This document shows, in pieces, positions 33,083 through 44,149 of a DNA stretch of 64,000 bases. How positions within the stretch are numbered: the stretch's first letter is position 1; every line of letters begins with the position of its first letter. A program made the translations under genes and the position numbers. The stretch spans positions 134,131,939-134,195,938 of the forward strand of contig NC_039359.1 in NCBI RefSeq assembly GCF_003573695.1. The letters are read 5' to 3'. The notes under the pieces are model-generated. The model was given only the letters and a program-made list of their open reading frames with translations. It had not been told where the DNA came from and did not search any database. The stretch is from Papaver somniferum. Lineage: Eukaryota; Streptophyta; Magnoliopsida; Ranunculales; Papaveraceae.

Positions 33083-36000
33083 ATGAGGCTTCCAAATAAA
33101 CCTACGCGTAAGGGTCCGAAGATATCTTCGTCGACTGATCCCCCTCCGAGAATGGATCATCCTAATGCTATGCCATCTCCTCCTCCTGAGGACTCTGAGG
33201 TGCCTGCTGGTACTGAGGTGGCTACGGTTGCTGAAGGGGTTGCAGACCCTGATGTTGAAGAAGTTGTTGTTGAAGACCTTCCGCCTCCTGCTCCTCACTA
33301 TGAGCTTCAGAGGATCCAAATGCGTGACAAGGACAACTTTGCTCATCTGTCTATTGGTGAGATTACCAAGTCTTTTCGTCTCCATAAATTTGAGATTTCC
33401 TTCGCCAATGACCCTGATGTTCTCATTGAGTTTCTCATTCGGGATTTTCCTTATGATGAGAATAACCTCCTCATTAGCGTTGGCCAATTGATCGCAGGTA
33501 TGCTCCTCCCTTTGTGTAGTAGAAAGGATCCCTTCTACTATGATGTTTTGTCTTCGAGGGATGACCCGACAAACAAGACTCGGGTTAGAGGAGTTATGCA
33601 ATATACTGGTAATTACTGGCGTGCCCTTCGCGAAAGCTGGTACCGTAGCAAGGGCAAGACAACCCTGGAGTCTTATGACCCCTTTACTGAGGGGAGATCT
33701 AAGCGGGAGGATTATACTCCTGCCAACTTCAATGCTACGTATGCTGATGCTATTTAGAAGAATAATCTTCTTCCTTGGAGTGTTGGTACTCGTCGTATCC
33801 ATGTTACTGCTAGGCATATTAGGGAAGGTAATAACCTTCGCTTGCTGGAGGAGATTGATAAGACTGGTTTGACTACCATCCCATATTCTGCTAGGATGCC
33901 TTTTCCAAAGTCCGATCACATTCGTCTTGATCACGATGATCGTTGGGCTTGTACTCCTCTTCGTGTGGTTGGTCCTTGGGCTTATGGTTTTACCACCGCC
34001 GATCCCTCAGTTCCTCATTCAGCTCGTTCTTTGCCCGAGAAGTATGATGGGTATCGTCCTTGGATTTTTAATCCTGCCCCTTCCCATGAGGTACCTTCGT
34101 TTTTGATATATTCGTTCGCTTTGATATCTTTGTCTGCTTTGATACTTTGTTCTGACGATTTTCTTTTGCAGTCTGCCCCTGCTTCTTCTGTTGGGACTGC
34201 TCCAGGTTCTGCTGGTAATTCTGTGGCCACAAGGAATAAGAAGAGAAAGGCTTTGGTTGAAACGCATGCGGAGGTAAGGATCATTATCATACCTTTGTGC
34301 TTGTAAGTTCCTTAGTACCTTGCCCCTGATTCTTAGCTGACGCATGTGTTTTTTTATAGTCTTCCCAGAGGAAGGGTAAGTTGAAGATCGTCATTGATCT
34401 TGATGCTTTGGATGATGATCCTAAGGCTGTCGGTGAGGTACCAGGTGACGAAGTCATGGAGGATATCGAGGATACTGGCCTCAGCCCTCATTTGGATGAT
34501 ATCGAGGAGGATTTTTCCAAAGATAACCCTAGTCCCGTCCGAGCTGCCTCAGTTGAGGGTGAGAACCTTCTTGTTGGTGCTGGTGCTCAGTTGGTAGAGC
34601 CTGTTAGTGTTCAAGCCCCTGCACCTACGCTGTCCTTGAAGATGCATTCATTTTATGCTCCTAGCAAGGCTTTGCCCGTTACTTCCGTCGCTGCTGGAGC
34701 TATTGTTGTGGCTTCTAAAAGTCTGCCTTCGTCTCCTGCTACCTCCCTTCAATCAAGTGGTTCGTTTTCTAAGGTTGTTACCCCCACAGTGAGGGATGGT
34801 AGCTCAGATTCGCAGCAGAAGAAGAAGGTTGTGATTTCACTATCCAGCTTCTCCTTCAATGCTGCTCCTGCTTCACTAGGGAGTGCTCAGTCTGTCTCTA
34901 CTGCCCCCGTTGGCAAAGCTGTTGGACCCCCACCTTCGTCACTAGATTGGACCGTACTGGGTAATCTTCCTTCTGCCGGTGACATGGATTTGGGCGTCTC
35001 TCAAGCTCCTCTTTCTGTTCCTACCTCATCCACCATGCCATCTCTTCGTCGTGGTGAGGGTTCAACAGTCGTGCCCCTTGCTCGTGTTCAAACAAACGAG
35101 GGAGCTGCCGCTGAATATAGCCAAGGTAGGTTTCCGGAGAGCTTGAGCTTAGGTAGTTATGATGACACTATTCTTGAGGCCATCCTGCGGGATTCCAAGG
35201 TTCCCTTTTCTGTTGGAGTTGATCATCATCATCTTGATAGTTCTTTCGAGATAGCTTCGCAGCTGGACGTGTTATCTGCCCAGTATCATGCTTCCAAAGA
35301 CTTGTTCTTTGACCCTGATTGTCTCCGCTCCAGTCAGAGCTTTGGTGAGATCCGTAGGGGTAGCATCCAAGATATGGAGGCTTTTATGGATACCTACGCC
35401 AACTTCCTCCCTCGTCTTTCAGCATTCTTACTAAGTGATTCTTACCTTATCGCTTTTCTTCTTAATTTGATCATTCGTCCGTCCTTATACTCCTTTGTTT
35501 GCAGCTTTGCAAGCAGATCGATGTTGGTTATACCTTATTCAAGGTTTATAAGGCTAAGTGCACTCATTTGAGTGCCCTGTTGGAACGTGCTCGTCAAGAG
35601 TATGCTCTTGATGTTGCTTAGCAGCCTTCGTCGGGTGATGCTACTTCTGCTGCTAAGATATCTTCGTTGAAGGATGATATGAGGAAAACTCAGAGGTTTC
35701 TGTAAGCTTCTTTATTGGCTCTTGATAGAGCTAATAATGCTGCTAAGGTTTCCGAGGATGGTCGCAAAGCTGTTGATACTGCCTTAGCTGCTGAGTCCTC
35801 TAAAGCCATAGGTTCGTTTCTTCTTATCCTTAGCTTTTTTCTTTACTTTCTGGTTGCATAGTCCTAAGACAACCTTCGTCTGCCAGCCGGCATCTCTAGT
35901 GAACTTAGATGTCTCCAAGATCAAGTTTCCAAGTTAACCTCCGACGTTTGGTATTATCAAAAGAAGTCTGATAGGCTGATGAACGTAACTGTTCATAATG

Positions 36001-36898
36001 AGACCCAACTTTACCTTGAGTCCGCCCATAATGCAGACTTAGTGAAGCAGATGGCTTCGCTTTGTAAGGAGTGTGACGAAGCTCTTAGCTGGAAGGAGAG
36101 TCTTATTTTAAAGCAAAAGGAAGATATTACCTTAGTCGAGAAACGTCTCTCAGCCCAAGAAATTATTCGTAAGAAATATCACGCCGATTTTGAAGATGAT
36201 TGTGCTTCCTTATCTAAGGTTACTGCAGAGCGTAATGTATTAACTTCTGAGGTCTGTTCTATTAAGAACAAACTTGTTGATGCCAGCTCCGTGCCTTCTT
36301 CCATGTCTCATCCATCCTTAGTAAAAAGGTTTGAAGAGTTAGATAATGTGTACCAAGCTTTATCCTCTAAAAATGCTTCACTCCGGATAAATGTTGATGA
36401 TCTTCGGACGGAAAGGGATACCCTCGTGGAAGACCTTGACGCGGCTGGGGTGGATCTTGTTGAGGCTCAACATAGTTTAGAAGAGTCCCTTAGCCATGCC
36501 GGAGATAGCTTAGGATAATTATTTTTTCCGTAGTATTCTTTGCATCTTTAGCTGCTTTTTCTCGTTGCTGATACCCTTCGTATCCTCAGGTCTCCAAGAG
36601 CAGTTGGTGGATGCAAATGGCAAGATTAGCCGCCTTGAGGGTCAGATATCTCAGTTGGAAATATATCGCCAGTTTGATGATGCTGCTAAGTTTAAAGCTG
36701 GGGCACTTCAGCAAGCTAATGATCAGCTTAGCGCTCACATCCGGGAGCTCCATCAGAAATCGTCTTTGTACCTAGAGGCGCAAGCTTCTCAAATGAAGGT
36801 GCATCTCGAGCGTTCTGCCATTGATTACATTAATGATGCTTTTGCGGAGGCTGAGCTCCAAGCTGAGGGTGTTGTCTTCCCTCGTCTTCCTTACCCAT
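33083..36898 (+). pseudogene. Tat antisense extra gene (putative gypsy-type transposase family)
   Basis: Plus-strand gene opposite to pol. A 5' UTR intron probably runs 32688-33077 (GTAAGT...TTAG), placing the ATG at 33083. The N-terminal part (M-R-L-P-N-K-P-T-R-K) leads to a domain with L-S-I-G-E-I-T-K-S-F-R-L-H-K-F, L-I-A-G-M-L-L-P-L and Y-T-G-N-Y-W-R-A-L, resembling the 'putative gypsy-type transposon' family seen as an extra ORF in Tat elements. Introns with GT-AG ends are visible at 34091-34171 and 34274-34359. A Ser/Pro-rich acidic section follows (34360-35400), then long coiled coils (35900-36490 and 36590-36898) ending at P-R-L-P-Y-P-stop. Stops at 33755, 35621 and 35703 and altered splice sites near 35430 and 36514 make this copy defective. 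Function is unknown. Confidence 0.7.
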
Positions 36899-37621
36899 GA
36901 TTATGTTATGCTGACTTTGTTTTCAACAGAACTCCTTTGTTGTATTATGCTCCCATCTGAGGGGCCTTTGTTGTCTCCTTTCCTTGAAACAATGCTTCGT
37001 TACTTTCTGAACCTTTGTCATCTGCAACTTTTGAGATGTGTTAGTTTTATTTTGGTAGTACTATTATGGTACCTTTGTTATTATATACAGACGTATTGCA
37101 TCTAATTATTTGCACATTCGAGTCATCACAAGGTGCTAAGGTGTTTTTAACCTTTGGTGGAACATTCATCATCCTACCCAAGTATCCTTTGGCCAGAAGG
37201 TACCGTGGTGGCGAGGGTTCATACGTGGGTAATAATTTTCCTGTAACCCTACACGTTCAGCGCGATGGATGCTTTACTTCGACAAGGTATCTCTCTTTGT
37301 GGGATATATTGCTTATTATTTGCCTTTTTAGTGGGATTCATTTGCCCTTAGGATCCGAGATTGACATATGCGCAGTTATGCCGTGCCTTGCCTCATTGTC
37401 AACTGACGGAGGGTGTCTATTCTAACCCAATTTGTATTTAATCAACATGCACTTTTTCTTAGCAGAAAGTTTCTTTCATTGATTAGTTAGGTTTATAATA
37501 CCTTTGATCAGGGATAGAACATGGTGGACCATTTACCCTTCCCATCTTCTCCCGAGTAATAACCATTCTCTTACGGGTAATACTCCTTTAGGTACATTGC
37601 ATTCCAAGGGTGTTGCAACAC
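36899..37621. other. Spacer between antisense gene and integrase
   Basis: The probable 3' end of the plus-strand gene meets the 3' end of integrase here. Only short frames without recognisable domains were found. Confidence 0.4.
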
Positions 37622-38240
37622 TTATCCTTTGAGATTCCTTAGGTAGTATGAACCCTTTCCGGCAATATCGTGTATAATGTAGGGTCCGTCCCATGTCGAA
37701 ACTAGCTTTCCCCACTCTTTCTTCCTTTGATATGGTGGTATTTGACGTAGCACGTGTTCTTCAACCACAAAGTTTCTAGGAATTACCCGTTTGTTGTATT
37801 CACGAGCCAGCCTTCGTTGGTAGTTCACCATTCTTTGTAAAGCTACTTCCCGCCTTTCTTCAAGGTCATCAAGCTTTTCCAGCATAAGATCTGTTGTCAG
37901 ATTCTTTTCCCATGCCTTTTTTTTTGTCGTTGGCAGTATTATCTCCGTTGGGATGACTGCTTCGGCCCCGTAGGTTAGCAAGAACTGAGTTTCTCCCGTG
38001 GCTGCCCTTCTTGTAGAGCGGTAGGCCCATAGGACATTGTGCAGCTTCTCGCACCATCTTTTCTTGTATGCCCCCAGCTTCTTTTTTAAGTACATTGCTA
38101 TCGTCTTATTAGTGGCCTCCGCTTTTCCATTGCTCTTAGGATATATTGGAGTAGACTTGTTTTTCTGAATGTTGAAGGCGTTAAAGAGCATGTCTATGTT
38201 CTTTCCTTCCAACTGTTTGCCATTTTCAGACACTATGGCG
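37622..38240 (-). pseudogene. Tat integrase, C-terminal part
   Basis: Second half of the DDE core and the C-terminal region, continuing from 40018 across the solo LTR. Visible are V-S-E-N-G-K-Q-L, where relatives have S-D-N-G-K-Q, so the second catalytic Asp is Glu; then Y-P-K-S-N-G-K-A-E-A-T-N-K with the catalytic Glu, W-A-Y-R-S-T-R-R-A-A-T-G, L-T-Y-G-A-E-A-V-I-P, and the closing W-D-G-P-Y-I-I and Y-Y-L-R-N-L-K-G. The frame is open for ~205 codons within the element. Confidence 0.9.
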
Positions 38241-38245
38241 GCTGG

Positions 38246-40012
38246 TGATGGACACAATTTTGTGTCTGATTTGATCTCAATTGTGTGTATTGTTAGTGCT
38301 TGATTTTGCATTTATTTGATTGATTTATGCTTTTGTAGGTATTTTGGAAAAATAAGCTTTTGCGGAGAAATTGGCTCGAAAAGTGATATTTGCACCCCGG
38401 AAGGAATTACTGAAGGCATCCCAGAAGTATGTTGGAGACACCCCAGGACATGTGTTATTTACACCTTCAAATGGATAAGGGGCACTTCAGTTGATAAGGG
38501 GCATCCCAGGGCATCTACTATTGGCACACCAGACCTGGATAAGGGGAGGTCGTCCTCTTGGTTTGAATTTTTGAAATTGGCGGGAAGTTATATTTACACA
38601 GCGAGCTCCCTGGATTCGATTAGTGATAGTTTTAACCGGATTCGATCAATGGATTTACTTGGGATTGGTTTGTTACACCTGAACAGGGTTGACAGCTGCT
38701 TTGGCTTCGAAAATCAAGGGATATATTAGCTAATTGGGCAAAACAAAGTAGGGGATAGTTTATCGGATTTTTGGATCAGATTGGGATAGATTTAACCGGA
38801 GAATTTCTTGGATTTGGATTCGTACCGAATTATTACATCCATCCAGGGAAGGTATCAGATTTGGTCACGTAAATAGAGGGAAGAAAATCATTGATAACTG
38901 ATTACACAGGGAAAGATAGCTTCTCGGCAAAACAGTGGACCGGGATAAGTTCTATTTTTGGGAAGAAGTATTCTTCTCCTGTGAGTTTGCTTACGAGAAT
39001 TTTTGAAGGATAGTTTCACGGGATTATGTCTGGAAGTCGGTTAATGATCGAAGAATTCTAGAAACATGGAGGTGACTAATATGGAAAGTACGTAGACTTA
39101 AGAGAAGATATTCTCCCTTCAGATTCGATTCTATGTTTGGGAAGTTCTGGACAGCTTCACAACGCGTAAAGCAGAAATTATGGAATTTTACGTGACTTGC
39201 ACGAAAGAGAAGACGAGACTTGGGTTGAAAGGCAGAAAGATATTTTCGGGATTTATTCGGTTGTGGTGTATATAAACACTTCTGGGAGTCCCAGGGAAGG
39301 GAGTCGAGAGTTTGGGGTAAGAAACGGAGGTTATAGAGCCGGAGTTGCAGAGGAATATCAAGGTGCTGCATGGAAGAAGAACACCAACAATAGATCACAC
39401 TTTATAAAAACAGTCATCTATCCTTTGTAATAACAACCCAATTGTAACAGTGGGCTTTGTAATAATTATCTCTGTTACAAACTCGCTGCATTATATTATT
39501 TTTCAATAAAAAACACCTTTTGAGCCATGTTTCAATCTTTTGGGTGTGTTTTCGACATGATGAGCTAAACCCCAATACTGGGACAAAGGAGGAAGCTATT
39601 TTTCATGCATGTGGTAATTATACTTATTTCTTGTATGACTTTTTGCACTTGATTTAATTGTTTTATGATTTTCACTAGTTAGTTGTGATTTCGTTTGATA
39701 ACGTATGCTTAGTCTTAATACTTTTGATGCGTTATGCTTGTGATTTACAATTAATCTTTTAAAAATCCACCTTGGCAAAGAAGAAAAGTCTATAAAAAGT
39801 TAACTTTGGAGCTATAAATGTCTAGAATAATTAGTTGAACCACATGAACATGAGAATTGGTGGAATCCGAAGTCCTAGTATCTCTCGTTATCGTGACAAT
39901 CTTGTGAATATATTTTCTTTATTTTAGTGTTTTCTTTATTTTTAAGTCTAGAATCGAGTCTTTACAAGTCCGAGCGAAGGATACTTTACTTACCACTTGA
40001 AAAACTACATCA
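38246..40012 (+). mobile_element. Athila-like solo LTR, TSD GCTGG
   Basis: 1767 bp with TG...CA ends (TGATGGACACAATTTTGTG ... GAAAAACTACATCA) flanked by GCTGG at 38241-38245 and 40013-40017. It interrupts the integrase reading between G-I-P-A-D-V and V-S-E-N-G. There is no internal region, primer site or polypurine tract, so it is a solo LTR left by recombination between the two LTRs of a full element. It is related to the 21006-25672 LTR. A TATATAAA box is at 39269-39276 and an AATAAA at about 39506. Confidence 0.92.
39269..39276 (+). promoter_or_regulatory. TATA box of solo LTR
   Basis: TATATAAA followed ~30 bp later by GGGAGTCCCAGGG. The same position in the related LTR at 21006-25672 has TATAAAA in front of CTGGGAGTTC. 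Confidence 0.55.
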
Positions 40013-40017
40013 GCTGG

Positions 40018-40700
40018 TATCCCGAACCTGCAGATGATTTGCTCGAACAAAAATTTAAAGAAATCTGTGTCCCTAATTCTTGCCAAAGCCCTTGCTTCCA
40101 CCCATTTGGTGAAATAATCTGTAGCTACGATAAGGTATCTTCTTTTTGATGTCCCCTCTATCAAGGGTCCAACAATGTCAACTCCCCATTTGGCGAATGG
40201 CATGGGCTGATGACCGAGTTAAGCTCCGTTTCTGGTGCTTTAATCTTCCTGGCATAGCGTTGCCATCTTTCGCAACGCCTTGCTACGTTCTTTCATCTTC
40301 TTCCATTCTTAGCCAATAGTATCCTTGCATTTTGGCTTTGATTGCCAAAGACCTTCTTCCGCTATGATTGCTAGCTTCTCCGCTGTGTATATCATGCTGT
40401 ATTCTTCTACCTTTCGGTTTGTGAGAGGCACCACATCAAAGGTCCAAGAAATGACCTTCTATACAGTATTCTGGCTCGTAGGGTGTACATTGTTTCCTTT
40501 GACTCGAGTTTTCGAGCTTCTTTGACATCTGCGGGTAAGGTACCTTTGTCAAGGTACTGGTGAATTGGAATTCTCCAATCGTCCTCAGCTTCGTCCTCGT
40601 TGCTTCCGTCTGACATGGGTTGATCTTTGTCAGACTCGTCGACTTCGTTATCTGGTTCTTCAATTCCTTCATCTTCTTTTTCTTTTTCTGCTTCCCTCAT
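40018..40700 (-). pseudogene. Tat integrase, N-terminal part
   Basis: Starts with an acidic linker and I-H-Q-Y-L-D-K-G-T-L-P and Y-R-R-S-F-L-G-P (40407-40600), which precede integrase in Tat elements. A decayed zinc-binding region follows (about 40215-40330, frame-shifted), then F-A-K-W-G-V-D-I-V-G-P with the first catalytic Asp (about 40168-40200), V-A-T-D-Y-F-T-K-W-V-E-A and F-G-I-P-A-D-V, where the solo LTR interrupts it. Confidence 0.85.
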
Positions 40701-40714
40701 GGATGGCTAAGGTT

Positions 40715-41769
40715 TCCTCGGTGGCGGAGGTTAGGTCTTCTATCGAAGGTTCATAAATTTTCCCAATTTGGACTGAGGTAGTGTTTTTGTCCCTCAGCAT
40801 TGATGATATGAATGCTAAGGCATCTGCGTGTCTGTTGTATTTTCGGCAGATATGTCTGAATGTGACTTTGTTGATCTTTGACGCATGCTCCTGTGCTAGC
40901 TTTAGGTACGAGGATAGTATTGGATCCAGAGTTTGGTATTTAAGATCTATTTATCTAATGACCAATTGCGAGTCACTAGTCAAACTAACATCTGATAAGC
41001 CCAGCTCCTGTGCTAGGCGTAGGCCGTGTATGACTGCCTCATATTCCGTAATGTTGTTGGTGTATTGTTAGAATTCTGACCTGAATGCATAGATGATTCG
41101 GACTCCGGTAGGGGTTGTTATTAAGATCCCTATACATGCACCTTCTCCGTTGGAGGAGCCATCTACGAATATCTCCCACCTTCGTGAGTTTTGTGGTTCC
41201 AAGAGGTCTTCTGGTTCCGGCTTTTCTTCCTCCATTCCTGGGATGTCGTCTATCTCTGCTTCGTCATTCAGAGGTAGGTCCGCCAAGAGGTCTGCTAAGA
41301 TTTGTGATTTCTCCACTTTCCTGGTTTCGAAGATTATGTGAAACTGTTTGATCCTGGCATTCCATTTTGCCACTCTTCCAATCTTTGCAGTGCTGCCGAG
41401 GATTTGACTTATTTGAGCCTTTGTGAAAACTCGGATGGTGTGTGCATCGAAATATATCCTTAGCTTTTGTGTTGCCACTACTAAGGCATATATGAGTTAT
41501 TCCACCTTGGTGTAGTTACGCTCCGCTGAACTGAGTGTCTTGCTGATGTAGTATACGGGCTTTTCTCCTTGCCCTTGGTCTCGTACCAATACTGCGCTCA
41601 CAACGTAGCTTTTTGATGCTAGGTATAGGGTGAGTATTTCACCAGGCTCCGATTTCTGCAGGATGGGTACTGATACTAAGTACTCTTTGATCTTTTGAAA
41701 AGCTTGTTCGCACTCTTCGGTCCATGTAAACCTGCTTCCTTTCCTTAGTGTGTCAAAAATGCTTTGCAT
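40715..41769 (-). pseudogene. Tat RNase H region (two RH-like domains)
   Basis: Directly downstream of RT: F-T-W-T-E-E-C-E-Q-A-F-Q-K-I-K, then Y-L-A-S-K-S-Y-V-V-S-A-V-L-V and the K-P-V-Y-Y-I-S-K-T-L connection of the gypsy RNase H (41497-41769). After a stop at 41497 comes W-E-I-F-V-D-G-S-S-N-G-E-G-A-C-I-G (about 41135-41195), then I-T-E-Y-E-A-V-I-H-G-L and D-S-Q-L-V (40970-41060), and a final N-R-H-A-D-A-L-A (~40800). The second set is the additional, archaeal-type RNase H characteristic of Tat elements. Stops at about 41068 and 40957 break it. Confidence 0.85.
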
Positions 41770-42100
41770 TTATCTGACGACCTTGATATGAATCTTCCCA
41801 TGGAAGCTAAAATTCCATTTAGCTTTTGTACTCCTTTCAGAGTTTGTGGAGATGGCATCTCCATTATTGCTCTGACCCTTTCAGGGTCTACTTCGATTCC
41901 TTGTTTGGTGACCAAGTAACCCAAGAATTTTCCTAACGTAACTCCGAACGTGCATTTGTCCGGGTTCACCTTCATTTGGAAGTTCCTCATGGCTTCAAAT
42001 ATCTCCCTTAGGTCTGAGAGATGGTTTTTTGCTTCTTTGCTCTTGACGAGCATGTCGTCCACGTAGACCTCCAGTATTTTTCCTATCCATGGCTTGAAGA
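41745..42100 (-). pseudogene. Tat RT, second half only
   Basis: Begins abruptly with D-R-I-F-K-P-W-I-G-K, then the catalytic box V-Y-V-D-D-M-L-V-K-S (about 42045-42075), N-P-D-K-C-T-F-G-V, K-F-L-G-Y-L-V-T-K-Q-G-I-E and the G-V-Q-K-L-N-G thumb motif. The fingers and first part of the palm, including the first catalytic Asp, are absent: the frame is joined directly to the end of gag, so this RT cannot work. Confidence 0.9.
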
Positions 42101-43880
42101 TTCTGTCTACGTACTCCATGAATTTGCCTTCGTCGATGAATCTTTGGATCACGTTGCGCAGGTGGTAGCATGTATCAGTAGTATCGGTGGTACGCACAGT
42201 AATCCTTAGCTTCCTTCATCTTTTCTGGCTGCTTTCCCCTAGTATTAGGGTAAGGAAAGCCTGGCTTTGCTCCCTCCTTGCTTAGGATGTGAGAGAAATT
42301 TGTATTCAACTTCGTGTAGATTTTATCCATAAATTCTTCTCTTCCTTTTCCTCTTTTTCCATCTCCGTGTTTGGATCGCTTGTCTCGAGAGCTGGTCCTG
42401 CCCCCGGCTTCATTTTGTCGCTTAGGTATCTCCGGAATTGGTTCCAGAGAGTTAGTTCGTTGTGGATCTGTTGTTGTCTTTGCTTGTGCCCTGGGGTTGT
42501 CCTTCTGGATTTCTTCGAGTTTTATGTAACGGTCTTGGACAACCCTGAGCTCGCCTTCGGAATCGAAGGCTCTGTTATGAAGCTCCACGAAGATGGCTGA
42601 GGTTCTATCAAGTCCGTACTTATAGCAGTTTATGCTAATTTCTGGATTGACTTTCCCAATTGCTTGGCATGTCTTTCGCCACCTGTCTGTGTAATGCATA
42701 AGTGTTTCCCAGGGTCCGATAGCTAAAGCAAATAGCCTATCTAACCCTGCCTTTGTTGATTTTTTGTACATGTATGTCTCCAAAAACACCGTAGATAATT
42801 GCTCGAAGGAATCAATTGAGTTCGCTGGTAAGTTGTCATACCAGGCTAGTGCTAATCCCGTTAAGCTTGCTGGGAAGTACCTACAAAGTACCTCTCGTTT
42901 ATTTCCCAATAGGCAAGGACATGAATGTAATACCGTAGGTGGGCTGCAGGATCTGAGGTACCGTTGTATGCTTGGAACGTAGGCACCGGGCATTTCAGAG
43001 GGATGGATTCCCTCAAAATGCGAAAAGATAGTGGGGACGTGGTTGCCTCTTGTAGCACTTCTTCTAGTCTTGCGCCTGCATGGCCAGTTTTTAGGCCTTG
43101 GATCTCCTTCCACATTTTTTCCATTTTATCCATGACCATGTTCACATTGTGAGCATCTTTGGAAAATGCTTCGTCGTAGTAGGTCTGAGAGGGTTTGTAT
43201 GTTGAATCCGTTTTGTCTGGATCATGGTGCGCTCTCCTTGCTCCATTAGGTTGATTCGTCTCTGCTGGGTTGAGATCCACCCTTCGTCTTCCTGAGATAG
43301 CTCCGTTTTCACGCCTCTGTTGCGGAGGGTGAGTTTGGGAACCTTCGATTTATATGTCTAGCATACCTTTGAGGTTCTGGTTCTCCTGGGCCATCTCGTG
43401 CATTGCATCTTCATTTTCCTTGTTATGGAGTAACAAAGCTTCTATTTTTGCCGCCATTTGGTCTTCGTTGTGGGCTCCACCTCCCTGAGGAGTGCTGTCG
43501 GCTGGATCTTCAGAGTTTTCCACTCCTTCGTCTACAATTGGCGCGTCTGGATCTATTTGAATTGGGGTTAGGTTTCCCAACCCTCGTCCCGTAGGAGCTA
43601 AGGTTCTGGGTAACCCTGCGTTGGCCGCAGGTGGCTTTGTAGTTGTAGCGTGCTCCGGTAATGGCATGTCGTAGATTGGTTGAGCTCCCGATGTCTTCCC
43701 CATCCCTTCAGCAGGAATAGGTGATTTGTTAGCAATTGTTCTTCTTGCTATTTCGCTTTGTCCATCCTCCGCTTCATTCCTTTGGTTTGCTTGAGACGGC
43801 TTTTGGGATCTCCCTCTTGTGATAGCTGGTCGTGAGCTTGTTGGTACATCAGTTGGTTTCTACATGCCTTCGGCTTTTGT
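42101..43880 (-). pseudogene. Tat gag, frameshifted
   Basis: Coding starts near 43880. The N-terminal part is Pro-rich (43350-43703), ends in a coiled coil and has a stop at 43350. The same frame resumes to A-R-R-A-H-H-D-P-D-K (43230) and the capsid domain: V-P-T-F-Q-A-Y-N-G-T-S-D-P, a frameshift near 42890, then F-P-A-S-L-T-G-L-A-L-A-W-Y and S-I-D-S-F-E-Q-L. The nucleocapsid end shows D-Y-C-A-Y-H-R-Y-Y and, across a one-base shift near 42180, D-T-C-Y-H-L-R-N-V-I. It is joined at about 42100 to mid-RT, so gag C-terminus plus protease plus half of RT are deleted. Confidence 0.85.
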
Positions 43881-44133
43881 TATCCTGCAATCACAGAAAA
43901 GGCGAAAAAGTCTGCTACTTGGGTATCTTCATTAAAAGTAGCAATTAATGCTCTGACACGGAAGACGGCTAAGCAGCTTTTTCAAAAAAAGGACTGAGAT
44001 AACGTTTTTAACAGACGAGTGTTAAATGCTTATGACACCCTTGAAAAAACAACCTTAAAACATTGAAAACCAATGAAAAAGGGTGTCAGATCTTGCGAAA
44101 AACTGTGTCTAAACTCAGGTTCGTGAGCAAAAC

Positions 44134-44148
44134 GTGGTGGGCGCCAAA
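44134..44148 (-). promoter_or_regulatory. Tat primer-binding site
   Basis: The minus strand reads TTTGGCGCCCACCAC one base after the 5' LTR end (...AGTAGTCACA). TGGCGCCCACC is the usual site in Tat/Ogre-type elements; I did not assign the tRNA. Confidence 0.85.
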
Positions 44149-44149
44149 C

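Noticed and set aside
33074..33934. 286-codon minus-strand frame
   Set aside because: Shadow of the antisense extra gene, whose plus-strand reading has recognisable domains and splice sites.
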